In this document: positions 7,692 to 14,227 of the stretch, piece after piece
How the letters are laid out: each line of letters opens with the position of its first letter
How positions within the stretch are numbered: the first letter of the stretch is position 1
DNA from: Hymenobacter sp. YC55
Lineage (GTDB): Bacteria; Bacteroidota; Bacteroidia; Cytophagales; Hymenobacteraceae
Direction: 5' to 3'
Length of the DNA stretch: 64,000 nt
Assembly: GCF_029433095.1 (NCBI RefSeq)
Contig: NZ_JARNTX010000002.1
Span: 620,001 to 684,000, forward strand
Notes under the pieces: generated by a model
Database searches by the model: none
The model's input: the letters and a program-made list of their open reading frames with translations, nothing else
What the model was told of the DNA's origin: nothing
Program-made: the position numbers and the translations under genes

Positions 7692-10600
7692 TTATGAGGC
7701 GGCTGGGAGTAGTGGTAGCGTGGGCAAGTACACCCGAAAGGTGGTACCTTCGTCTACGGTGCTTTCCACTTCCACCCGGCCGCCAGCCTGTTGCACCAAG
7801 CGGTTGACGAGGTAAAGCCCCATGCCAGAACCCTCTACATGGTCGTGAAAGCGGCGGAACAGTTGAAACAGCTGGCCTCTGAACCGTACCAAGTCAATGC
7901 CGATGCCATTGTCGGTCACAACCAGTACTACCTGTCCTTCGTGGAGGCCACTGCTGATCTGGATACGGGGCGGGCGGCCAGGCGCTGCGTACTTCAGGGC
8001 ATTGCTAACCAAATTGTAGAGTATGCTCTGCAGATTGGGGCGCACAAATTCCACTACGGGCATCGCCTCGAAATTGGTAGTAACCTCGGCGCCAGCAGCA
8101 AGTAGCTGATACTGTATGCTGGCCAGCACCTCCGTTACGAGAGGCGCCAGCGCAATTGACTCGGTGGGCAGATATTGCCGCTGCTTCTGTACCTGCACCA
8201 ACTCCGATAAATCACGAATTGTATCGTCGATCTGTTGAAGTGCCTGCTCGAACATGCCAATCAGCTTCACGGCATCAGGGTCGCGGAAATAGGCAGTGCG
8301 CGTCAGTTCCTGGAAGATGCCCGCCATATTGTTGATAGGCTGCTTCAGGTCGTGCGAGGTGGTGTACACAAAGTTGTCGAGGCTGGCGTTGGTGCGGATC
8401 AGCTCGGCGTTTTGGGCTTGCAGCAACTCTCGCAGCTCCCGTTCCTCGTGAATGTCGGTGTTGGTGCCGTACCAACACACCACACGGCCCGCCGCATCAA
8501 ACTCGGGCACGCCCCGGCTTAGCTGCCAGCGGTACTGCCCATCGTAGCGCCGCAACCGAAATTCGTAGCTCCAACTCTGCCCTGCGGCCAGAGCAGCTTG
8601 GTATATCGGGTGAATTATTGGCAAGTCTTCGGGGTGCAGCAAGCTGGGCCAGGTGTCATCGACGGACGTGGTAGCTGGGTCGTAGCCGGTGAAGGTGTAC
8701 CACTGCGGACTCACGTACAGTGCGTGCCCGGCAGAGTCGTTGATAAACATGATAGCCGGCAACGACTCGGTCATGAGGCGCACTTGCTCGTCGCGGCGTC
8801 TGATTTGGGCTTGCAAAACCTCTGACTTGCGGCGGTTGCGGACCTGCTCGGTTACATCCAGTATGAAAGCCAATACTCCCTTGATCTGGAGCTTATCGTC
8901 GAATAGAGGCTGGTAGGTGAACGTAACGTAGCGCCGCCGAAAATCAGTGTTAGTTGAGTCTTGCAGAGCAATGAGCGTTTCAAAAGCCATGTGTGGCTGG
9001 CCAGTCTGGTATACGCTGTCGAGCAGCGCTACAAAGCCCTGTTCTTCTAGTTCGGGTAGCAACTCTGCAATTCGGCCCCCCACCGTGGCGCGGCCACCTA
9101 CAAAGGCAGTATAACTGTCGTTGAAGAAGGTGAAGCGGTGTTCAGGTCCTTCCAGCGTGGCAATGCAGGCGGGCGCCTGACTAAGAATTTCCAGCAATTG
9201 TCGGTCTTTCTCTTCGAGCCGCTCCCGAATGCGCCGCTGATCATCAATGTCGGTATTGGTGCCTACCCAGCGCTGGATGCTACCATCGGAGCGCCGAATA
9301 GGTACGCTTCGGGCTAGAAACCAGCGGTACTGCCCATCGTGGCTGCGCCAGCGGTGCTCGGCTTCGAAGGTGGCTCCCTGCTCGATGGCCACCCGCCAGC
9401 CCTGCACCGTAGCGGCCAAATCGTCGGGGTGAAGATACTTTTGCCAACCGATGTTGCGTAGTTCCTCGAATGTGGCGCCCGTGTAGTCGAACCAACTTTG
9501 GTTGTAGTAGAAAACTCCACCCTGGGGCCGCGAAAGCCAGGCCATTTGCGGCAGCGCTTCCAGGGCCTGCCGGAATTCTCGGTCCTGGTGGCGAGCCTCT
9601 TCCAGCAGTTTTGCGGCTCGTTGCTTGGCGCGCACTTGCTCGGTTACGTCAATAGCAAACACTAGAACGCCCTGAATGCGGTTTTTTCCATCGGTTAGCG
9701 GTTGAAACACGCCGTTGAAAAACCACTCTTCCGAGTTGTTGAGTGGCGTTTGATGCTGGAACGGCGCTTCGTGTAGCACGTATGGTTCGCCCGTGGTGTA
9801 CACTCCATCAATCAGCGCCATAATGCCCTGCTCTACCAACTCAGGCGCTACCTGAGCAGCGGGCTTTCCTAATTCAATTTGCCCGCTGAAAAGCTGCTGA
9901 AACCGCTCGTTCACGTAGCGGTACACGTGGTCGGGCCCGGTGAGGGTAGCAATGTAGGCAGGTACTTGACTTAGAATTAGTTGGAGCTGCTGATCTTTCT
10001 CTTCCAGCAACTGGTGCGTCCGTTTCTGATTATCGATGTCGGTACTGGTGCCAAACCAGCGGACGATGGTACCAGATGCGTCGCGCTGTGGCAGGGCCTT
10101 GCATGAAAACCAGCGGTACGTCCCGTCTTTGCCCCGAAATCGAAACTCGGCTTCGTAGGCTTGGCCGGTGTCGAGAGAGTGGCGCCACTGCTCTTGTATC
10201 GGCTGTTGGTCATCGGGATGGATCATGGCCAGCAAGTCCCGTGCAATGCCGTCGGCAACAGTGTAGCCGGTGTAACTTATCCAGCGGGCATTGAAGTATT
10301 CGTACTGCCCGGCCGCATCCGTAATCCAAACTAGCTGGGGAATAGAGTCAGACAAAAAGCGGAAATACTCCTGAGGCAGCTCCAGCTCGACGGTCACTGG
10401 CTGCGCAACGGCAGTAGCCGGGGCGGCTTGCTGCAATTGGCAGAGCAGGTAGCGCACCGGGACCTCCGGCCCCGACCGCACCGCCGTCAGTAGTAGATGC
10501 CATTTTCCCCCAAATTCAGCTTCGGGTGCTTCTGAAAACGGCAACACTACCGGCAACTGATAAGGCGTAGCAGAAACCTGCACCGCTCCTACGGCAGCTT

Positions 10601-10790
10601 CCCAAGCCGCCAGCTTGGTCTCGTATCCAAACAACGCAGGCGCCTCCCGGCCAATTAGTGGCGCCGGTAGCCCAACAACCGCCCGACTTGCTGCATTAGC
10701 TGCCACCACCGTAAAGTCGTGGGGGTGCAAGGCCAAACAGGGAGTTGGCACTGCATCGAACAGCAATTGGAAGTCTGGTATATCGGCCAT
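7692..10790 (-). CDS. Cytosolic multi-PAS sensor histidine kinase
   Basis: 1032 residues from the ATG at 10790; the frame runs to a TTG at 10916, but that extension is not protein-like. No membrane segment or signal peptide is visible. Domains: a degenerate N-terminal PAS (about 5-120), then PAS units at 140-255, 268-388, 403-515, 530-648 and 665-783. Four end in DIDNQ, DVTEQ, DIDDQ or DVTEQ linkers, and three contain HPDD/HPED. Next come a HisKA helix with phospho-accepting H813 in TSHDLKQP, and a HATPase domain with NLVSNALKY, DNGIGID and GSGMGLYL. Residues 140-390 and 403-650 look like a duplicated pair. No receiver domain or adjacent response regulator is present, so its partner is elsewhere. 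Confidence 0.92.
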   Translation of the reverse strand: MADIPDFQLLFDAVPTPCLALHPHDFTVVAANAASRAVVGLPAPLIGREAPALFGYETKLAAWEAAVGAVQVSATPYQLPVVLPFSEAPEAEFGGKWHLLLTAVRSGPEVPVRYLLCQLQQAAPATAVAQPVTVELELPQEYFRFLSDSIPQLVWITDAAGQYEYFNARWISYTGYTVADGIARDLLAMIHPDDQQPIQEQWRHSLDTGQAYEAEFRFRGKDGTYRWFSCKALPQRDASGTIVRWFGTSTDIDNQKRTHQLLEEKDQQLQLILSQVPAYIATLTGPDHVYRYVNERFQQLFSGQIELGKPAAQVAPELVEQGIMALIDGVYTTGEPYVLHEAPFQHQTPLNNSEEWFFNGVFQPLTDGKNRIQGVLVFAIDVTEQVRAKQRAAKLLEEARHQDREFRQALEALPQMAWLSRPQGGVFYYNQSWFDYTGATFEELRNIGWQKYLHPDDLAATVQGWRVAIEQGATFEAEHRWRSHDGQYRWFLARSVPIRRSDGSIQRWVGTNTDIDDQRRIRERLEEKDRQLLEILSQAPACIATLEGPEHRFTFFNDSYTAFVGGRATVGGRIAELLPELEEQGFVALLDSVYQTGQPHMAFETLIALQDSTNTDFRRRYVTFTYQPLFDDKLQIKGVLAFILDVTEQVRNRRKSEVLQAQIRRRDEQVRLMTESLPAIMFINDSAGHALYVSPQWYTFTGYDPATTSVDDTWPSLLHPEDLPIIHPIYQAALAAGQSWSYEFRLRRYDGQYRWQLSRGVPEFDAAGRVVCWYGTNTDIHEERELRELLQAQNAELIRTNASLDNFVYTTSHDLKQPINNMAGIFQELTRTAYFRDPDAVKLIGMFEQALQQIDDTIRDLSELVQVQKQRQYLPTESIALAPLVTEVLASIQYQLLAAGAEVTTNFEAMPVVEFVRPNLQSILYNLVSNALKYAAPGRPPRIQISSGLHEGQVVLVVTDNGIGIDLVRFRGQLFQLFRRFHDHVEGSGMGLYLVNRLVQQAGGRVEVESTVDEGTTFRVYLPTLPLLPAAS

Positions 10791-11004
10791 GGGATTACCA
10801 GAGCGGACAGTACCAGTCCCCTTCGGTAGTCCAAGGTAAGGTTCTGGTTGGAACTTCGCTACTGCTAGTAAAACACAGGAAACCGCACGTACACAGCTTG
10901 TAAAGATTAACTGCAAATAGTAGCTGCGGTTGCTGCAATCCGGGGCTGCGAAACGAGCATTACATGCAGCTGCCTACTTCCGGGCGGCGAAAATACTTAT
11001 AAAC

Positions 11005-11036
11005 AAAGAGCCGGCCCCTTAGGGAGCCGGCTCTTT
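11005..11036 (-). terminator. Intrinsic terminator after msrA
   Basis: Perfect 11-base GC-rich inverted repeat (11005-11015 and 11026-11036) 53 bases after the msrA stop. On the minus strand the stem ends in a T run, so msrA transcription should not run into the kinase gene. Confidence 0.85.
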
Positions 11037-11089
11037 CATGCTGTGCTTTACTGGAAAAATCACTCGAAAAGAGGGAGAGGCAGCCTAGC

Positions 11090-11770
11090 TTAAAGCGGAT
11101 TTTTGAGCAACTGCGGGTAGGCCTTCCGGAACTTCATCACCTTCGGTACCGATACCGACTGAATGTAAGGATTGTCGGGGTGGAGGCGGAAGTACCCTTG
11201 GTGGTACTCTTCGGCGGGCCAGAACTTGGTGAGCGGTGCTACCTGCGTCACGATAGGGTTGGAATAGTGTTTGGACGCGTTGACGCGCTTGATAGTAGCT
11301 TCGATGAGTTGCTTTTCCTGCGGCGTGCGGTAGAAGGCTACCGACCGGTACTGCTTGCCCGCATCGGGACCTTGGCGGTTAAGGGTTGTCGGATCGTGGC
11401 CGGCCAAGAAAAACACGTCAAGCAACTGCTGGTAGCTGATTTGCTTGGGGTCGTAATATACTTCGAAGCTCTCGGCATGGTCGGTTTGGCCGCTGCCTAC
11501 TTGCTCGTACGTAGGATTCTGCTCTTTGCCACCTGCGTAACCCGACACCACATATTTCACGCCGCGCAACTCCTCGAATATTTCCTCGGTACACCAAAAG
11601 CACCCTCCGGCAAAGGTTGCGATGCCCAACCCTTTGGCTTGCGTAGCGGTGGGCAAACCGCCTGCCGTCGAACGCGTAAGAGTCTGCGCATCAGCAGACT
11701 GTTGCTGCCCGCATGCCATGGTAAAGAGCAGCAAGCAAATCAAACAAGACTTCAGTTTCAACAAAGACAT
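11090..11770 (-). CDS. msrA: Peptide-methionine (S)-S-oxide reductase, exported lipoprotein form
   Basis: 226 residues from the ATG at 11770. It reduces methionine S-sulfoxide in damaged proteins. Seen: a hydrophobic signal with a lipobox-like end at C20 (LLFTMACGQQQ), the catalytic motif GGCFWCTEEIF with nucleophile C57, SGYAGG, and DHAESFEVYYDP, followed by FFLAGHDPTTLNRQGPDAGKQYRS. The signal implies a periplasmic or outer-membrane lipoprotein protecting envelope proteins, rather than the usual cytosolic enzyme. No MsrB domain or gene is adjacent. The start was chosen because it opens directly into the signal peptide; the longer frame upstream has no such character. Confidence 0.94.
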   Translation of the reverse strand: MSLLKLKSCLICLLLFTMACGQQQSADAQTLTRSTAGGLPTATQAKGLGIATFAGGCFWCTEEIFEELRGVKYVVSGYAGGKEQNPTYEQVGSGQTDHAESFEVYYDPKQISYQQLLDVFFLAGHDPTTLNRQGPDAGKQYRSVAFYRTPQEKQLIEATIKRVNASKHYSNPIVTQVAPLTKFWPAEEYHQGYFRLHPDNPYIQSVSVPKVMKFRKAYPQLLKNPL

Positions 11771-11926
11771 TGGAACAATAAAAAAGCGTGTGGAACTCGA
11801 CGGCAGATGTACGCAAATCAGCGCTACTTGGACGTTGGGCAAGTACTCTGCTTTAGAACAGTAGCATGCTAAAGTCGCGTTCCACCCCATAAGTTTTGGT
11901 CCAACCTCGGAACATAGGATTCTGTC

Positions 11927-11934
11927 TACATTTG
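11927..11934 (+). promoter_or_regulatory. Possible -7 box for the gene at 11979
   Basis: TACATTTG matches the Bacteroidota -7 consensus TAnnTTTG and lies 44 bases before the ATG at 11979. No -33 TTTG is seen at the right distance, so only half of the promoter is supported. Confidence 0.35.
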
Positions 11935-11978
11935 CACCCCTTTAGCCCGCTAGCGCACCCACTTGCACGTCCCCGATT

Positions 11979-12374
11979 ATGGCGCAACATCTACTCTTTC
12001 AAACTTCTTATATCTCGATTTTCTACGATTACAACCACGATTGGCTTTACGTGGACTGGACCGGCGACCAAACGCTGGAAACTGTTCAGACGGGCTGTAT
12101 GCAAATGCTGGAGTGCATGCGCGACGAACGATGTCACAAAGTTCTCAACGACAACACCCGCGTGACCAGCATGTGGTCGGATGCAGCGGAGTGGGGTGGC
12201 CACGTCTGGTTTCCAGCCATGGCCGATGCCGGGTTGGAGTACTTCGCGTGGGTGTATTCACCGAATCTATATAGCCGCTTGTCCACCGATCTGACGTTGC
12301 AGCATACTGCCCGCCCCTTGATTCTGACTTTCGATAGCCTAGAAACCGCTTCAGCTTGGCTAGAACAGATGTAG
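11979..12374 (+). CDS. Conserved-looking hypothetical cytosolic protein, possibly STAS-like
   Basis: 131 residues from the ATG at 11979, with no signal peptide or membrane segment. Rich in aromatic residues (ISIFYDYNHDWLYVDWTGDQ, WGGHVWFPAMADAGLEYFAWV). The layout is a first strand pair, a helix with LETVQTGCMQMLECMRDE, a strand with KVLNDNTRV, a helix and a final SLETASAWLEQM helix. This resembles the alternating strand/helix order of small STAS/SpoIIAA-like proteins, but the similarity is only structural impression. A -7 box lies just upstream. It stands alone between msrA (opposite strand) and a second small gene. Function unknown. Confidence 0.7.
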   Translation: MAQHLLFQTSYISIFYDYNHDWLYVDWTGDQTLETVQTGCMQMLECMRDERCHKVLNDNTRVTSMWSDAAEWGGHVWFPAMADAGLEYFAWVYSPNLYSRLSTDLTLQHTARPLILTFDSLETASAWLEQM

Positions 12375-12476
12375 CAACTGCTATTGCACAAGCTCGATCA
12401 ATAACCTAGCAAAAAAGGATATGAACTCTTTCTAACTTATTTTCGTATCTTGTATATATTCTAAAAAATATTGAAT

Positions 12477-12731
12477 ATGTCAAAGTTCAAGCCTCCGCCA
12501 TTTCCGGCAGGCGCATCGTATGCCGACCCTCGGGTCCGGGAGAAGATGGCCGCTTGGATGAAGGAATTCCATCATGAGCAGATGACAGCTATTGGGGGCA
12601 ATGAGTTGCTCCGGGTATACTGCCAAGCACTCAACAATTGGGTCTTGAACCCCACTACCAACTCACACGACATCGAGCTGTTAGTTGACGAAATCTGCCA
12701 CACAGCAAGTTTAGAGGACTCAGACAGCTAA
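12477..12731 (+). CDS. Small hypothetical protein
   Basis: 84 residues from the ATG at 12477; an in-frame TTG two codons earlier is unlikely. Soluble, with a proline-rich start (FKPPPFPAGASYADPRVREK) then mostly helical sequence (MAAWMKEFHHEQMTAIGGNELLRVYCQALNNW) and an acidic tail. No family recognised. Protein-like composition, its own AT-rich upstream region and a terminator hairpin directly after the stop support a real gene. It follows the 131-residue protein at 11979 by about 100 bases on the same strand, so the two may be co-expressed. Confidence 0.6.
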   Translation: MSKFKPPPFPAGASYADPRVREKMAAWMKEFHHEQMTAIGGNELLRVYCQALNNWVLNPTTNSHDIELLVDEICHTASLEDSDS

Positions 12732-12732
12732 A

Positions 12733-12787
12733 AAGCGGAGTGTTAGGATGAAGCGCATAAGCTTGCCTGCATTCCGCTTGCCTTTTT
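12733..12787 (+). terminator. Intrinsic terminator after small gene
   Basis: Stem of 10 base pairs with one G-U pair (arms 12733-12742 and 12770-12779), followed by a CTTTTT tract. It starts two bases after the stop codon of the gene at 12477. Confidence 0.65.
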
Positions 12788-13588
12788 ATCACCTTATCCT
12801 GAGGCAGGATAGAAAACAAAACGCTGGCTGCTATCAGCTACCTACAACTGCCTTTTTCTAAGCCTAGTTGTAGGTGACGAGCATGTAGTTTGCAGGAACT
12901 GCTGTCTTACTCGGGTACAGTTTCGCTCATAATCGCACACCCTCACCGCTGGTTTGACCACAAGCAGTTGTTGTAGGCTATAAGCGAGTTGCATTATCTG
13001 CCTACTATTTGCACTTAGCCATCGTGCATGCAGGCCTTTGCACTCTAGCAGAATGCTTGAGTGAAAATGAACTTTACAAATCACGAGGGGAGACAAAGCC
13101 TTGCACCCTGTAGAACAGGACGGAGACGGTAAGGCAGAAAATAGGCAAGCTTACTTGCGGCAGTAGTACCACCCACGAGCCAAGCGGCCCGACGCGCGTC
13201 TGATTTGCATACTAAAACATTAGTGGAATGCCGAAATGGCTATTTAACAAACACATTTATACTCATATACGCAAGCGCTGAGCAAGGAAGTTACTCATTG
13301 ATGAGTATGAATTAGGTAATAATAAACAGGATTTTATAGCTAAACGTCAGAATGATAAGTAATTCGATAATCTGTATTATGTCGTAAAAAAATTCAGCGT
13401 TAAGCGTAAAATGATAGATATACAGGGAGAATGCTAGTGCTTTGGGGCGGTTTCAGGAAAAAACCGAGGTCTACAGTGCAAGTGTCCGGCAATAAGGCTA
13501 TCTTGACAGTTCATCAGAATTGGCACTTTTTGCGGTTACCGCAAGTTGGCCTTGCACTGTCTTCTATTTCCACAACCGCACCTTGCCC
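12788..13588. other. Non-coding stretch of 800 bases with hairpins and a palindrome
   Basis: No convincing gene is seen on either strand; short open frames begin with TTG and look random. The stretch holds a 10-base inverted repeat (12840-12849 and 12866-12875), a near-perfect palindrome TACTCAT-TG-ATGAGTA (13292-13307), and an AT-rich block at about 13200-13440. A further 10-base inverted repeat has arms at 13473-13482 and 13551-13560, just upstream of the DUF2141 gene. Regulatory region or small RNA locus are both possible. Confidence 0.5.
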
Positions 13589-14038
13589 ATGCGAGTACAC
13601 CACCTTGCTCTTTTGCTAGCTGTTAGCAGCCCACTTGTAGCTACGCCGTCTATTGCCGGAGACAATCCGGCTGGTACCTCGTCCGTTACTGTAATCGTGT
13701 CGGCGTTAGCATCCACTAAATCGGTGGTGAAGCTGTATTTCTATAATGTGCGAGACAAGTTTCTGCAGCACGGTGGCTATGCCTTCATGCGGGCTATTCA
13801 GCCTGGGGGCCAGCAGCAAGTAACGCTGCCCATCAACTTGCCCAACGGCGAATGGGCCGTGGCCATCACCCAAGACACCAACAACAACGACAAACTGGAC
13901 AAGAACTTTGTAGGTATTCCAACAGAGCCTTACGCCTTTTCCAACAACGTTCGCCCCAAGTTGGCCGCCCCAGATTTCAATGACTGCAAATTTGTGGTGA
14001 GCGGCCCCAAGGTGGTAAACATCGTCCTCAACAAGTAA
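13589..14038 (+). CDS. Secreted DUF2141-family protein
   Basis: 149 residues from the ATG at 13589, which opens into a Sec signal peptide (RVHHLALLLAVSSPLVATPSIAG). Longer frames upstream start with TTG. The mature part fits DUF2141: VTVIVSALASTKSVVKLYFYN near the start, INLPNGEWAVAITQDTNNNDKLDKNF in the middle with the Asp/Asn-rich turn typical of the family, then GIPTEPYAFSNN and a final strand VVNIVLNK. These are small beta-sandwich periplasmic or surface proteins of unknown function. No operon partner; a weak hairpin follows. Family assignment is fairly sure, role unknown. Confidence 0.85.
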   Translation: MRVHHLALLLAVSSPLVATPSIAGDNPAGTSSVTVIVSALASTKSVVKLYFYNVRDKFLQHGGYAFMRAIQPGGQQQVTLPINLPNGEWAVAITQDTNNNDKLDKNFVGIPTEPYAFSNNVRPKLAAPDFNDCKFVVSGPKVVNIVLNK

Positions 14039-14089
14039 AGCTGCGTCAAGACCAACAAGTTGGTTATCGTCTTGTGGAAGACACTCGCT

Positions 14090-14123
14090 AGAAGCCCGGC
14101 CCGCGTTAGTGGGGTGGGCTTCT
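14090..14123 (+). terminator. Weak terminator hairpin after DUF2141 gene
   Basis: Eight-base perfect stem (14090-14097 and 14116-14123) about 50 bases after the stop, without a long T-tract. It could be a weak or rho-assisted stop. Confidence 0.4.
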
Positions 14124-14227
14124 GCTTTGAAAGGCAAGGAAGACACCCGCAATAAATGTAGGCCTCCCGGACTGCAGTTAGCGGATTGTAGCCTAACTTC
14201 TCGCCTTTATACCCCCGTTATAACCCA

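Noticed and set aside
12842..13096. 84-codon minus-strand frame
   Set aside because: Begins with TTG, has random-looking composition and no regulatory context.
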